Part shown: positions 41,004 through 52,708 of the stretch, one piece after another
Layout: every line of letters starts with the position of its first letter
Position numbering within the stretch: position 1 is the stretch's first letter
Origin: CAZOWW01 sp964583765
Lineage (GTDB): Bacteria; Actinomycetota; Actinomycetes; Actinomycetales; Kineosporiaceae
Assembly: GCA_964583765.1 (NCBI GenBank)
Contig: CAZOWW010000012.1
Span: 1-64,000, forward strand
Direction of reading: 5' to 3'
Length of the DNA stretch: 64,000 bases
Made by a program: the position numbers and the translations under genes
The notes under the pieces: model-generated
What the model was told of the DNA's origin: nothing
Seen by the model: only the letters and a program-made list of their open reading frames with translations
The model's database searches: none

Positions 41004-44000
41004 TCCCCCCGGCCTCGGTCGCCGGCAGCGGCCCCAGCGGCACCGTCGCCGGCAGCGGCCCCAGCGGCACCGTCGCCCGCGGCGACAGCCGATGCGGCCA
41101 GGGCCGCCCTGCCCGCCTGCAGCAGGGCTGCGTGCTCCTGCAGCGACCACACGTGCACCGGCTCGTTGCGGGCCGCCTCGATCGCCTGCACGGCCGCAGA
41201 GAGCTGCTGCACGGTCGTCACGATCGGCCGGTCCACCGCGGTGACCGCGGCCCGGATCTCGTACCCGTCGTGCCGTGCGGCCGGCCCCGAGGGCGTGTTG
41301 ACCACCATGTCCACCTCGCCGGCGGCGATCCGCTCGACGATGGTCGGCTCGCCGTCCGCGCCGGCGCCCTGGCTGCGTTTGCGGACCACCGTCGAGGCGA
41401 TCCCGTTGCGCCGCAGCACCTGGGCGGTGCCTTCGGTGGCCAGCACCTCGAACCCGAGCGCCACGAGGCGCTGCACCGGCAGGACCATGGCGCGCTTGTC
41501 GCCGTCCGCGACCGAGACGAACACCCGCCCGCTGTCCGGCAGCCCGCCGTAGGCGGCCTCCTGCGACTTGGCGAACGCGCGCGGGAAGTCCGGGGCCAGG
41601 CCCATCACCTCGCCCGTGGAGCGCATCTCCGGACCGAGCAGGGTGTCCACGACCGTCCCGGCCGGGGTGCGGAACCGCTTGAAGGGCAGCACCGCCTCCT
41701 TGACCGCGATCGGTGCGTCCTGCGGCACGAAGGTGCCGTCGCCCACGGCCGGCAGCAGACCCTCGGCCCGCAGCTCGGCGATCGAGGTCCCGAGCATGAT
41801 CCGGGCGGCCGCCTTGGCCAGCGGTACGGCGGTGGCCTTGGAGACGAAGGGCGCGGTCCGGCTGGCCCGGGGGTTGGCCTCCAGCACGTACAGGATCCCC
41901 GAGGCCAGCGCGAACTGGACGTTGAGCAGGCCCCGCACGCCGACGCCTCGCGCGATGGCCTCGGTGCTCTCGCGCACCCGGGCGATCTCGTGGTTGCCCA
42001 GGGTCACCGGGGGCAGCACGCAGGCCGAGTCACCGGAGTGGATCCCGGCCTCCTCGATGTGCTCCATGACCCCGCCCAGGTACATCTCCTCGCCGTCGAA
42101 GAGCGCGTCGACGTCGATCTCGATCGCGTCGTCGAGGAACCGGTCCACCAGCACCGGGTGCTCGGGGCTGATCTGGGTGGCCCGCACGATGTAGTCGGCG
42201 AGCATCTCCTCGTCGTAGACGATCTCCATGCCCCGTCCGCCGAGCACGTACGACGGCCGCACGAGCACCGGGTATCCGATCTCGTCGGCGATCCGCTTGG
42301 CCTCGACGAAGCTGCTCGCGGTGCCGTGCTTGGGGGCGGGCAGCCCGGCCCGGGCCAGCACCCGGCCGAAGGCACCCCGCTCCTCGGCGAGGTGGATGGC
42401 CTCGGGGCTCGTGCCCACGATCGGCACCCCCGCGGCCTTGAGCCGGGCGGCCAGACCGAGCGGGGTCTGCCCGCCGAGCTGGACGATGACCCCGACCACC
42501 TCACCGCTGCGCTGCTCGGCGTGCACGACCTCCAGGACGTCCTCGAGGGTGAGCGGCTCGAAGTAGAGCCGGTCCGAGGTGTCGTAGTCCGTGGAGACCG
42601 TCTCCGGGTTGCAGTTGACCATCACGGTCTCGTACCCGGTGCCGTCGTTGTCCGGGGCCTCGCGCAGCGCGAAGCTCGCGTGCACGCAGGAGTAGTCGAA
42701 CTCCACGCCCTGGCCGATCCGGTTCGGACCCGACCCCAGGATGATCACCTTGCGCCGCCCCGAGTGCGCGACCTCGTCCTCCTCGTCGTAGCTGGAGTAG
42801 TGGTACGGCGTGACCGCGGCGAACTCGGCCGCGCAGGTGTCCACGGTCTTGTACACCGGGCGCACCCCCAGGGCGTGCCGGACGCCGCGCACGACGTCCT
42901 CGGGCATGCCGCGCAGGGCGCCGAGCTGCTCGTCGGAGAAGCCGTGCCGCTTGGCCTCGGTCAACAGCTCGGGGGTGAGGTTCTCCGCCCCGCGGACGCG
43001 CCGGGCCACCTCCTCGATGATCGCGAGCTGGTCCACGAACCACGGGTCGATCCCGGTCGCCTCGTGCACCTGGGCCGAGGTCGCCCCGCCGCGCACGGCC
43101 TGCTGCACCTGGAGCAGGCGCTGCTCGGTCGGGCGGTGGGCCGCCTGCAGGAGTTCGCGCACCTGGTCGGCGTCCGGCGTGGGGCCCTCCCAGTGGAAGC
43201 TCGAGCCGCGCTTCTCCAGGGAGCGCAGGGCCTTCTGCAGCGCCTCGGTGAAGCACCGGCCGATCGCCATGGCCTCGCCGACCGACTTCATGGTCGTGGT
43301 GAGCTCGGGGTCGGCCGCGGGGAACTTCTCGAACGCGAAGCGGGGCACCTTGACCACGATGTAGTCGAGGGTGGGCTCGAAGCTCGCGGGCGTCTTCTCG
43401 GTGATGTCGTTGGGGATCTCGTCCAGGGTGTACCCCACGGCGAGCCGCGCCGCGATCTTCGCGATCGGGAACCCGGTCGCCTTGCTGGCCAGGGCCGAGG
43501 AGCGGGACACCCGGGGGTTCATCTCGATCACGATGATCCGGCCGTCGTCCGGGTTCACCGCGAACTGGATGTTGCAGCCGCCGGTGTCGACCCCGACCTC
43601 CCGGATCACCGCGATGCCGATGTCCCGCAGCCGCTGGTACTCCCGGTCGGTGAGGGTGAGCGCGGGGGCCACCGTGATCGAGTCCCCCGTGTGCACGCCC
43701 ATCGGATCGAGGTTCTCGATCGAGCAGACCACGACCACGTTGTCGGCCCGGTCGCGCATGAGCTCGAGCTCGTACTCCTTCCAGCCGAGGATCGACTCCT
43801 CCAGGAGCACCTCGTGGGTCGGGGAGTAGCGCAGGCCAGCGCCGGCGATCCGACGCAGGTCCTCCTCGTCGTGCGCGATCCCCGAGCCCAGGCCACCCAT
43901 CGTGAACGAGGGGCGCACCACCACGGGGTACCCGAGCTGCTCGGTGGCGCCGAGGCAGTCGTCCATGGAGTGGCAGATCACCGAGCGCGCGACCTCGGCC

Positions 44001-44419
44001 CCGCACCGCTCGACGACGTCCTTGAACTGCTGGCGGTCCTCCCCCGCCTCGATCGCCTCGATGCTCGCGCCGATCAGCTCGACGCCGTACTTGGCGAGCA
44101 CGCCGCTCTCGTGCAGGGCCACCGCGGTGTTCAGCGCGGTCTGCCCGCCCAGGGTGGCCAGCAGGGCGTCCGGACGCTCCTTGGCGATGATCGCCTCGAC
44201 CACGGCCGGGGTGATCGGCTCCACGTAGGTGGCGTCGGAGAACTCGGGGTCGGTCATGATCGTCGCCGGGTTCGAGTTCACCAGGACGACGCGCAGCCCC
44301 TCGGCCCGCAGCACCCGGCAGGCCTGGGTGCCGGAGTAGTCGAACTCGCAGGCCTGTCCGATCACGATCGGCCCGGAGCCGATCACCAGGACGCTGTTCA
44401 GATCCGTACGACGTGCCAT
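41000..44419 (-). CDS. carB: Carbamoyl-phosphate synthase large subunit
   Basis: Builds carbamoyl phosphate from bicarbonate, two ATP and ammonia from CarA. The 1139-residue protein has two ATP-grasp halves, seen as [20 protein letters not shown] at the start and [20 protein letters not shown] in the middle, with [14 protein letters not shown] and [14 protein letters not shown], then a C-terminal allosteric MGS domain. UMP/ornithine control is typical of the family. The last ~35 residues are an Ala/Gly/Asp tail that includes a perfect 27-bp tandem duplication. The ATG at 44419 gives the canonical [16 protein letters not shown]. Confidence 0.97.
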   Translation of the reverse strand: MARRTDLNSVLVIGSGPIVIGQACEFDYSGTQACRVLRAEGLRVVLVNSNPATIMTDPEFSDATYVEPITPAVVEAIIAKERPDALLATLGGQTALNTAVALHESGVLAKYGVELIGASIEAIEAGEDRQQFKDVVERCGAEVARSVICHSMDDCLGATEQLGYPVVVRPSFTMGGLGSGIAHDEEDLRRIAGAGLRYSPTHEVLLEESILGWKEYELELMRDRADNVVVVCSIENLDPMGVHTGDSITVAPALTLTDREYQRLRDIGIAVIREVGVDTGGCNIQFAVNPDDGRIIVIEMNPRVSRSSALASKATGFPIAKIAARLAVGYTLDEIPNDITEKTPASFEPTLDYIVVKVPRFAFEKFPAADPELTTTMKSVGEAMAIGRCFTEALQKALRSLEKRGSSFHWEGPTPDADQVRELLQAAHRPTEQRLLQVQQAVRGGATSAQVHEATGIDPWFVDQLAIIEEVARRVRGAENLTPELLTEAKRHGFSDEQLGALRGMPEDVVRGVRHALGVRPVYKTVDTCAAEFAAVTPYHYSSYDEEDEVAHSGRRKVIILGSGPNRIGQGVEFDYSCVHASFALREAPDNDGTGYETVMVNCNPETVSTDYDTSDRLYFEPLTLEDVLEVVHAEQRSGEVVGVIVQLGGQTPLGLAARLKAAGVPIVGTSPEAIHLAEERGAFGRVLARAGLPAPKHGTASSFVEAKRIADEIGYPVLVRPSYVLGGRGMEIVYDEEMLADYIVRATQISPEHPVLVDRFLDDAIEIDVDALFDGEEMYLGGVMEHIEEAGIHSGDSACVLPPVTLGNHEIARVRESTEAIARGVGVRGLLNVQFALASGILYVLEANPRASRTAPFVSKATAVPLAKAAARIMLGTSIAELRAEGLLPAVGDGTFVPQDAPIAVKEAVLPFKRFRTPAGTVVDTLLGPEMRSTGEVMGLAPDFPRAFAKSQEAAYGGLPDSGRVFVSVADGDKRAMVLPVQRLVALGFEVLATEGTAQVLRRNGIASTVVRKRSQGAGADGEPTIVERIAAGEVDMVVNTPSGPAARHDGYEIRAAVTAVDRPIVTTVQQLSAAVQAIEAARNEPVHVWSLQEHAALLQAGRAALAASAVAAGDGAAGAAAGDGAAGAAAGDRGRGE
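41018..41071 (-). repeat. 27-bp tandem duplication in the carB 3' end
   Basis: Two perfect 27-bp copies (41018-41044 and 41045-41071) encode in-frame 9-residue repeats (GAAGAAAGD type) at the CarB C-terminus. The period of three codons per third keeps the frame, so copy number can vary without harming the enzyme. Confidence 0.9.
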
Positions 44420-44420
44420 C

Positions 44421-45662
44421 TCAGCCCTCAGCTCCCTGCTGCGCGCCCTGCGTCGGTGCGTCCGGCAAGCCCTGCACGGTGGCCGCGGAGGCAGCCCCGC
44501 CCGTGCTGCCCACGGCGGCCCCGCTCGTGCCCCCCGTGGACGCATTCCTGCGCTGAGTGGTCATGAGGTCGGCGAATCGGTCGAACAGGTAGGCCGCGTC
44601 GTGCGGACCGGCCGCGGCCTCGGGGTGGTACTGCACCGCGAAGGCCGGCACCTCCAGGCACCGCAGACCCTCCACGACACCGTCGTTGAGGTTCACGTGG
44701 CTCACCTCGGCCCCGCCGAACGGGGTCGGCGCCACCCGGTCCACGGGCGCGTCCACCGCGAAGCCGTGGTTGTGCGCGGTGACCTCGACCTTGCCCGTGG
44801 TGCGGTCCATGACCGGCTGGTTGATGCCCCGGTGCCCGTAGCGCAGCTTGTAGGTGCCGAAGCCGAGTGCTCGGCCCAGCAGCTGGCTGCCGAAGCAGAT
44901 CCCGAAGAACGGCAGTTCCCGGGCGAGCACCTGCCGCAGCAGTTCGACCGGCCGGTCGCTGGCCGCGGGGTCACCGGGACCGTTCGAGAAGAACACCCCG
45001 TCCGGGTGCACCGCGAGCAGGTCCTCGATCGTCGAGTCGGCGGGCAGCACATGCGTCTCGATGCCGCGGCGGGCCATCAGCGCCGGTGTCATGGCCTTGA
45101 TCCCCAGGTCCACCGCGGCCACCGTGAACCGCCGTTCGCCCTGGGCCGGCACCACGTACGGTTCGCCCGTGGACACCTGCCCGTACAGGTGTGCTCCGGA
45201 CATCGCGGGCGCCGCAAGGACCTCCTCGCGCAGCTCGGCCACCGGGCGCTGCACCGCCGGCCCCGAGAACACCCCCACCCGCATGGCCCCCCGCTCCCGC
45301 AGGTGCCGGGTCAGGGCGCGGGTGTCGATACCGCTGATGCCCACGACGTCCTGCTCGACCAGCTCGTCGACCAGCTCGCGCCGGGAGCGCCAGTTCGAGG
45401 CCCGCGGTGCGGGGTCCCGCACCACGTACCCGGCCACCCAGATCCGCCGCGACTCGCCGTCCTCGTCGTTGATGCCGGTGTTGCCGATGTGCGGGGCGGT
45501 CATGACGACCACCTGCCCGTGGTACGACGGGTCGGTCAACGTCTCCTGGTAGCCGGTCATGCCGGTGGCGAACACCGCCTCGCCCACCGTCGTGCCCCGT
45601 GCCCCGTAGGCCGCTCCGGTCCAGGACCGCCCGTCCTCCAGGACGAGCACCGCCTCGCTCAT
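44421..45662 (-). CDS. carA: Carbamoyl-phosphate synthase small (glutaminase) subunit
   Basis: Class I glutamine amidotransferase subunit supplying ammonia to CarB. The 413-residue protein has the N-terminal CPSase domain ([17 protein letters not shown]) and a glutaminase with nucleophile Cys256 in [10 protein letters not shown] and His346/Glu348 in YHPE. The common GICLGHQ is GICFGSQ here, a conservative active-site-flanking change. About 40 Thr/Gly/Ala-rich residues extend the C-terminus. The ATG at 45662 overlaps the pyrC stop as ATGA; carB follows one base after its end. Confidence 0.97.
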   Translation of the reverse strand: MSEAVLVLEDGRSWTGAAYGARGTTVGEAVFATGMTGYQETLTDPSYHGQVVVMTAPHIGNTGINDEDGESRRIWVAGYVVRDPAPRASNWRSRRELVDELVEQDVVGISGIDTRALTRHLRERGAMRVGVFSGPAVQRPVAELREEVLAAPAMSGAHLYGQVSTGEPYVVPAQGERRFTVAAVDLGIKAMTPALMARRGIETHVLPADSTIEDLLAVHPDGVFFSNGPGDPAASDRPVELLRQVLARELPFFGICFGSQLLGRALGFGTYKLRYGHRGINQPVMDRTTGKVEVTAHNHGFAVDAPVDRVAPTPFGGAEVSHVNLNDGVVEGLRCLEVPAFAVQYHPEAAAGPHDAAYLFDRFADLMTTQRRNASTGGTSGAAVGSTGGAASAATVQGLPDAPTQGAQQGAEG

Positions 45663-47040
45663 GCCCGATCCCTTCCGTTGACGCGTGCTGCAGAGATGAG
45701 TTCCGGTCCGCCGGAGGCGTGCTCCGCCAGCGTGCCGTCGAGCACCGTCGCGGTGCCGGCGTAGAACGTGGCGACCACCCGTCCGGGCAGCCGCAGGCCC
45801 GCGAAGGGCGTGTTGCGTCCCAGCGTGGCCAGACGTGCGGGGTCCACCGTCCAGAAGGCCGCGGGGTCCACCAGGGTCAGGTGGGCCGGCTCGCCGACCG
45901 CGATCGGCCGGCCCTGCCCGGCCACGCGCCCGATCACGGCCGGGGCGACGGACATGCGCCGGGCGACCCCCGCCCAGTCGAGGAGCCCGGTGTCGACCAT
46001 GGTCGCCTGCACCACGGACAGCGCCGTCTCCAGACCGGTCACCCCGTCCGCGGCCGCGGCCCACTCGCAGTCCTTGTCCTCGATCGGGTGCGGGGCGTGG
46101 TCGGTGGCCACGGCGTCGATCGTCCCGTCCGCGAGGGCGTCCCGCAGGGCGGCGACGTCCTCGGCGGTGCGCAGCGGCGGGTTCATCTTGAAGACCGGGT
46201 CGTAGCTGCGCACCTCCTCGTGGGTGAGCATCAGGTGGTGCGGGGTGACCTCGGCGGTCACCGCGGTGCCGCGGGCCTTCGCCCACCGGATCAGTTCGAC
46301 CGAGCCGGCCGTGGACACGTGGCACACGTGCAGGCGGGAGCGCACGTGCCCGGCCAGCATGACGTCCCGGGCGATCACGGCCTCCTCGGCCACCGCGGGC
46401 CAGCCGTGCAGGCCGAGCACCGCGGAGACCGAGCCCTCGTGCATCTGCGCGCCCTCGGTGAGCCGCGGCTCCTGGGCGTGCTGGGCCAGGACGCCGTCGA
46501 ACGCCTTGACGTACTCCAGGGCCCGGCGCATCAGCATCGCGTCGGCCACGCAGCGCCCGTCGTCCGAGAAGACCCGCACGCCCGCCGCCGAGTCGGCCAT
46601 GGCCCCCAGCTCCGCCAGGCGCTCCCCCCGCAGCCCCACGGTGACCGCGCCGACCGGTCGCACGTCGCACCAGCCGGCCTGCCGGCCCAGCCGCCAGACC
46701 TGCTCGACCACCCCGGCCGTGTCGGCGACCGGCTCCGTGTTGGCCATCGCGTGCACCGCGGTGAAGCCGCCGCGAGCGGCCGCCCGCGTGCCGGTCTCCA
46801 CGGTCTCGGCGTCCTCACGGCCGGGCTCGCGCAGGTGGGTGTGCAGGTCGACCAGCCCGGGCAGGGCCACGAGCCCGTCCGCGTCCACGACCTGTGCCCC
46901 CGTGGCGTCGAGGCCGGGACCCGCCGCCGCGATCACGCCGTCGCGCAGGAGCAGGTCGGTGACGGCCCCGCCGAGCGGCCGCACCCCGCGGATCAGGTAC
47001 TCCCGGTCCGGACCGTGGCCGGCACACCACCCCGAGCCGC

Positions 47041-47044
<4 letters not shown>
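45659..47044 (-). CDS. pyrC: Dihydroorotase
   Basis: Zinc amidohydrolase cyclising carbamoyl aspartate. The 461-residue length and [10 protein letters not shown] (66-75) mark the type I enzyme; [18 protein letters not shown] and ATDHAPH supply further metal and catalytic residues. The GTG start at 47044 overlaps the pyrB stop as GTGA. Type I dihydroorotases often associate with aspartate transcarbamoylase, which is encoded immediately upstream. Confidence 0.97.
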
Positions 47045-48806
<1,762 letters not shown>

Positions 48807-48814
48807 TCAGCCGG

Positions 48815-48827
48815 TGACCGGGGGTGA
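48815..48827. promoter_or_regulatory. BldD-box-like site in the pyrR/bldD intergenic region
   Basis: TGACCGGGGGTGA matches 7 of the 8 fixed positions of the BldD box as I recall it (TnACnCwGnGTnA). It lies about 95 bp ahead of bldD and 57 bp ahead of pyrR. It is low-information on its own. Confidence 0.35.
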
Positions 48828-48900
48828 GACCGGGGCCTCTGCGATGCTCCGTACGGCGGCTCTCCGCAAGGTTTTTCGCGTTCCCGCTTGACGAACTAGG

Positions 48901-48913
48901 TAACTCTCCGTGA
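48901..48913. promoter_or_regulatory. BldD-box-like site overlapping the bldD start codon
   Basis: TAACTCTCCGTGA fits 7 of 8 fixed positions of the remembered BldD box, including the central A/T, and covers the GTG at 48910. BldD represses its own gene in Streptomyces, so an autoregulatory site here would be expected. Confidence 0.45.
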
Positions 48914-49422
48914 CCATGCCGGTCATGGCCTCCGATTATGCCCGGGCGCTCGGCGCCCGACTGCGTGCGATCCGCACCCAGCAGGGCCTGTCCTTGCACG
49001 GGGTGGAGGAGAAGTCCGAAGGCCGCTGGAAAGCGGTCGTGGTCGGCTCCTACGAACGTGGTGACCGCGCAGTGACCGTCCAGCGGCTTGCCGAGCTCGC
49101 CGATTTCTACGGCGTGCCGGTACAGGCTCTCCTGCCTGACGCCGCCCCAACGGGCAGCAGCGAACCCCCACCGAAGCTGGTGCTCGACCTGGAACGACTG
49201 CAATCCGTTCCGGCCGAGAAAGCGGGGCCGCTGGCCCGATACGCCGCGACCATCCAGGGTCAGCGCGGCGATTACAACGGCAAGGTGCTCTCCATCCGCA
49301 CCGATGATCTACGGACCCTGGCCGTGATTTACGATGTCCCACCCGCCGTCCTTGCGGAACAGCTGATCGCGTGGGGAGTCCTGAACGCGGACGCCCGACG
49401 CGCTGTCGCCGCCGAGGACTGA
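48910..49422 (+). CDS. bldD: Developmental regulator BldD (c-di-GMP-responsive)
   Basis: A 170-residue transcriptional regulator. The N-terminal HTH_3 domain (about 8-75: ARALGARLRAIRTQQGLSLHGVE...GSYERGDRAVTVQRL) binds DNA. The C-terminal domain has the c-di-GMP signature RGD-X8-RxxD intact at RGDYNGKVLSIRTDD (119-133), so it should dimerise through tetrameric c-di-GMP as in Streptomyces. Start candidates are GTG 48910, ATG 48916 and ATG 48925. The gene is divergent from pyrR and ends in a strong terminator. Outside sporulating genera its targets are unknown. Confidence 0.96.
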   Translation: MTMPVMASDYARALGARLRAIRTQQGLSLHGVEEKSEGRWKAVVVGSYERGDRAVTVQRLAELADFYGVPVQALLPDAAPTGSSEPPPKLVLDLERLQSVPAEKAGPLARYAATIQGQRGDYNGKVLSIRTDDLRTLAVIYDVPPAVLAEQLIAWGVLNADARRAVAAED

Positions 49423-49431
49423 CCTCCGTGC

Positions 49432-49472
49432 CGCGTGTGGTTGCGCTCTACCTCGGGGCGCAACCACACGCG
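49432..49472 (+). terminator. Hairpin terminator after bldD
   Basis: A perfect 15-bp stem CGCGTGTGGTTGCGC (49432-49446) with its complement (49458-49472) and an 11-nt loop begins 10 nt after the bldD stop. Confidence 0.9.
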
Positions 49473-49922
49473 TCCGGAACACCGTTCGACCCCGTTCCGG
49501 CAGCCAATTTGCACACTTCGCCCCTGTGATTCTCATCACGGCCCGACGTGCTACGGATCAGGTCCGCCGTCCCGATCCCGCCCGCGGGAGGGCGTCCACT
49601 CCGCCCTGCGGTGAGTCCTCCCCGCCGTGAGTCCGCACACCGTCGGTCCGGCCTGGTCCTGAGCAGGACCGAGGCCACAAGTCCTCACGACGGTGCGGGG
49701 CCGCTCGGACGACCGCCGGATCCACCCGCGAGCCGGCCGCGAAACCCGTTGACGAAGGCCACCCAGGGCGGGCCACAGCTGCTGCCGACGGCACAGCCTT
49801 TACTGCCGACGGCACAGCGCCGTCCGCCACGCCGCAGGGTCACTCACGGCAGCCCAGGGCCGCTCGGGACAGCCCGAGGCCGCTCCCCCGCCGCAGGGCC
49901 GTTCACGACCGCCCAGGATCAC
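49473..49922. other. Intergenic region between bldD and nusB
   Basis: 450 bp without a credible gene, between convergent bldD and nusB. It contains short direct repeats: CTGCCGACGGCACAGC occurs twice about 20 bp apart near 49785-49820, and CCGCAGGG/CCCAGG-type motifs recur to the nusB stop. Possible decayed sequence or minisatellite; no RNA gene seen. Confidence 0.6.
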
Positions 49923-50330
49923 TCAGACGACCGACGGGCGCACCTGCGCGAGCCGGGCGAGGAGCCCGTTGACGAAGGCGGGCGAGTCATCGGTGGACAA
50001 CGAGCTCGCGAGCTCCACGGCCTCGTCGATCACGACCGCGTCCGGCACCGCGTCGTTGCAGAGCAACTCCCAGGTCGCCAGGCGCAGCAGAGCCCGGTCG
50101 ACGGCGGGCATGCGCTCCACCGACCAGCCCTGGGCGTAGGTGGACAGGATCTCGTCGATGCGTTCGCGGGCCGCGGCGACCCCGTGCACGATCGTCACGG
50201 CGTACTCGGGCACGGGCGGGCTCGCCGCGGCGATCCGGTCACCGAGGACGGCGACCGGATCCAGGCCCCTCTGATCGGCCTCGAAGAGCACATCGAGGGC
50301 ACGCTTGCGCGCCTTGCTGCGGGCGCCCAC
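49923..50330 (-). CDS. nusB: Transcription antitermination factor NusB
   Basis: A 135-residue all-helical RNA-binding protein that joins NusE/S10 on boxA RNA for rRNA antitermination. It shows SKARKRALDVLFEADQRG at the N-terminus and VDRALLRLATWELL and AVVIDEAVELASSL in the C-terminal half. The GTG at 50330 has GAGG about 11 nt ahead. It is 20 bp downstream of efp, in the usual efp-nusB pair. Confidence 0.96.
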   Translation of the reverse strand: MGARSKARKRALDVLFEADQRGLDPVAVLGDRIAAASPPVPEYAVTIVHGVAAARERIDEILSTYAQGWSVERMPAVDRALLRLATWELLCNDAVPDAVVIDEAVELASSLSTDDSPAFVNGLLARLAQVRPSVV

Positions 50331-50350
50331 GGGATCGGCCTCTTCTCGGG

Positions 50351-50914
50351 TCAGTCGTTGACGCGGCTGAGGTAGTCCCCGCTGCGAGTGTCGACCTTGA
50401 CCTTCGTCCCGGTCTCCAGGAACAACGGCACCTGGATGTCGTACCCGGTCTCGAGGGTCGCGGGCTTGGTGCCCCCGGTGGAACGGTCGCCCTGCAGACC
50501 GGGCTCGGTGTACGTGATCTCGAGCACGACGGCCGCGGGGAGCTCGACGTACAGCGGCGTGCCGTCGTGGATGGCCACGATGACGTCCTGGCCCTCGAGC
50601 AGGAAATGCGCGGAGTCCCCGACGGTCTGCTCGGAGATGGAGATCTGGTCGTAGGTCTCGCTGTCGAGGAAGACGAAGTCGTCCCCGTCGCGGTACGAGT
50701 ACTGGGCGTCCCGCTTGTCGACGGTCGCGGTCTCGACCTTGGTGCCGGCGTTGAAGGTCTTGTCGACGACCTTTCCGGACAGGACGTTCTTGAGCTTCGT
50801 GCGCACGAACGCGCCGCCCTTGCCGGGCTTCACATGCTGGAACTCGACCACGCTCCAGAGCTGGCCGTCCAGGTTGAGCACGAGTCCGTTTTTCAGGTCG
50901 TTCGTCGTCGCCAC
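50351..50914 (-). CDS. efp: Elongation factor P
   Basis: Relieves ribosome stalling at polyproline stretches. The 187-residue protein has the three beta-barrel domains of EF-P and a loop [11 protein letters not shown] with Lys32 at the tip that reaches the peptidyl-transferase centre. The C-terminal [19 protein letters not shown] is conserved. No EpmA/B, EarP or YmfI modification gene is nearby, which agrees with reports that many actinobacterial EF-Ps work unmodified. The GTG at 50914 has GAGGAAG upstream. Confidence 0.97.
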   Translation of the reverse strand: MATTNDLKNGLVLNLDGQLWSVVEFQHVKPGKGGAFVRTKLKNVLSGKVVDKTFNAGTKVETATVDKRDAQYSYRDGDDFVFLDSETYDQISISEQTVGDSAHFLLEGQDVIVAIHDGTPLYVELPAAVVLEITYTEPGLQGDRSTGGTKPATLETGYDIQVPLFLETGTKVKVDTRSGDYLSRVND

Positions 50915-50980
50915 GGTGTGGTCTTCCTCGCTGGCATCGTCAGGCGCACCCGGGCGCCGGGACAGGGGACGGATCGTTGC

Positions 50981-51439
50981 TCATCGTATCGGCACACGGG
51001 GGCAACGCTCGGCCACGGCCTCCAGGGCCAGCCGGTACCCGGCGATCCCGAACCCGGCGACCGTGCCCGTGGACACTCCGGCCACCACGCTCGTGTGCCG
51101 GAACGTCTCCCGCGTCGCGGGGTTCGACAGATGCACCTCGACCAGGGTCAGCCCCGCCCCGGTCACCTGGGCACAGGCGTCGCGCACCGCGTACGAGTAG
51201 TGCGTGAAGGCGGCGGGGTTCAGCACCACCTGCGCACGGGAGTCCACCGCCTCGTGCAGCCAGTGCACGAGCTCCGCCTCGTCGTCGGTCTGGCGTACCT
51301 CGACGCCCAGGCCCAGGGCCGTGCCCCAGTCACGACAGGCCGTCCCCAGATCAGCCAGGGTCTCGTGACCGTAGACCTCGGGTTCACGGGTACCCAACCG
51401 GGACAGGTTGGGGCCGTTCAGCACCAGCACGCGCGTCAT
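50981..51439 (-). CDS. aroQ: 3-dehydroquinate dehydratase, type II
   Basis: Third step of the shikimate pathway. The 152-residue protein is a typical dodecameric type II enzyme with VLNGPNLSRLGTREPEVYG (catalytic tyrosine), LNPAAFTHYS and VEVHLSNP (histidine). The ATG at 51439 fits the family N-terminus, although AGGA lies too close to be ideal. It is separated from aroB, aroK and aroC by about 4 kb of unrelated genes. Confidence 0.96.
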   Translation of the reverse strand: MTRVLVLNGPNLSRLGTREPEVYGHETLADLGTACRDWGTALGLGVEVRQTDDEAELVHWLHEAVDSRAQVVLNPAAFTHYSYAVRDACAQVTGAGLTLVEVHLSNPATRETFRHTSVVAGVSTGTVAGFGIAGYRLALEAVAERCPRVPIR

Positions 51440-51718
51440 GTCCTGGCAGCGTAGTCGGACGGACGAGGCGGCCGCCGCGGCCGCCCGTCACCCAGCGCCC
51501 GGCGGATCCCGTCCCCGGCGAGATCGCGGCCCGGGCCCGTCCGGTGGCGCCGTGGGGAGCCCGCGACGCGCCGGACGGACGTGCTCACGACAGGGCTGCG
51601 ACCGATCAAGCGCCTAGTGTCGTGAGCGTCCACGTGCCGCAGTTGCGCTTCCATACCGCCTCGGCACGCATGACGGGGGCCGACCGCACGGCTGCACCGC
51701 CACCTCCAGGAGGGTTGG

Positions 51719-52591
51719 ATGAGCGACGAGGGCATGCCCCTGCCATGGACCGAACGCGAGGTCGACTTCCCGAGCCTGGACGGCCTGAGACTGCGGGGAA
51801 CCCTGGCGTCCCCCGCGGCACCGACCGGCCCGGCTCCGGTGATCCTCGTGCACGGCGGCGGGGTCACCCGGGACGAGGGCGGGTTCTTCACCGCGCTCGC
51901 CCGGCAGCTCGCCGCCGCCGGCCTGCCCTGCCTCCGCTTCGACCTGCGAGGCCACGGGGCCAGCCAGGGCCGTCAGGAGGACCTGACCCTCGCCTCGGTG
52001 CTCAACGACATCCGCGGGGCCGTCGACGCCCTGCACGGCCTCCCAGAGGCCCCGCACAGCCTCCCTGTGGCCCCGCAGGGCGCGGTCAACCTGCTCGGCA
52101 CCAGCTTCGCCGGCGGGATCGCCGCCTACTTCGCCGCGGTGCACCCGGCGTCGGTACGCCGTCTGGTGTTGTGCAACCCGCTGCTGGAGTACAAGAAGCG
52201 CTTCATCGACGACAAGCCGTACTGGCACGAGGAGCACCTGGACGCCGAGGCCGCCGCCGAGCTGAACCGCCGGGGCTTCCTCGCCCACTCCCCCAGCTTT
52301 CGGCTCGGGCGGGCACTGCTCAACGAGATCTTCTACCTCCGGCCCGAGGAGGTCCTCGGCCGGGTGCAGGCGCCGACCCTGTTCCTGCACGGCACCGCGG
52401 ACACCTTCGTCAGTGTCGAGAGTTCCCGGCACCATGTCGGTGTCGTCGCCGGGCCCGCCCGCCTGATCGAGATCGAGGGGGCCCAGCACGGGTTCGCCGT
52501 GCCCGAGGACCCGGCGTACCGGGACCCGCAGACCCAGCTCTGGCACGCCCAGGTGATCGGCGAGATCGTGGCCTGGTTCGCTGCCGGCTGA
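51719..52591 (+). CDS. Alpha/beta hydrolase
   Basis: A 290-residue serine hydrolase of the alpha/beta fold. It has an HGGG oxyanion motif (ILVHGGGVTRDEGGF), a RFDLRGHG strand, the nucleophile elbow GTSFAGG, an aspartate in FLHGTADTF and a catalytic histidine in EGAQHGF. The layout resembles acyl-esterases and feruloyl-esterase-like peptidases; the substrate is unknown. The ATG at 51719 has AGGAGGG 4 nt ahead. No signal peptide, so it is cytoplasmic. It is convergent with the XRE regulator and divergent from aroQ. Confidence 0.88.
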   Translation: MSDEGMPLPWTEREVDFPSLDGLRLRGTLASPAAPTGPAPVILVHGGGVTRDEGGFFTALARQLAAAGLPCLRFDLRGHGASQGRQEDLTLASVLNDIRGAVDALHGLPEAPHSLPVAPQGAVNLLGTSFAGGIAAYFAAVHPASVRRLVLCNPLLEYKKRFIDDKPYWHEEHLDAEAAAELNRRGFLAHSPSFRLGRALLNEIFYLRPEEVLGRVQAPTLFLHGTADTFVSVESSRHHVGVVAGPARLIEIEGAQHGFAVPEDPAYRDPQTQLWHAQVIGEIVAWFAAG

Positions 52592-52607
52592 CCGGGCGTC
52601 CGCCCGG
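52592..52607 (+). terminator. Small hairpin after the alpha/beta hydrolase
   Basis: CCGGGCG-TC-CGCCCGG, a perfect 7-bp stem, follows the stop codon directly and precedes the convergent regulator gene by about 100 bp. Confidence 0.5.
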
Positions 52608-52708
52608 CTCCATGTCCCCAGCACGACCCCGCCCGCCGGGGCTCCGTCGGCCCCGGCTGGCGGTGAAGGTCCGTCGACCGCCCGGCGTCGGTCGGCAACT
52701 CGCGTCGG

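Noticed and set aside
48880..48910. TTGACG at 48888 as a bldD -35 element.
   Set aside because: A -10 at normal spacing would fall inside the coding sequence and none is recognisable.
49558..49830. A 90-codon frame in the bldD-nusB spacer.
   Set aside because: Composed of direct-repeat sequence, with no recognisable fold or translation signals.
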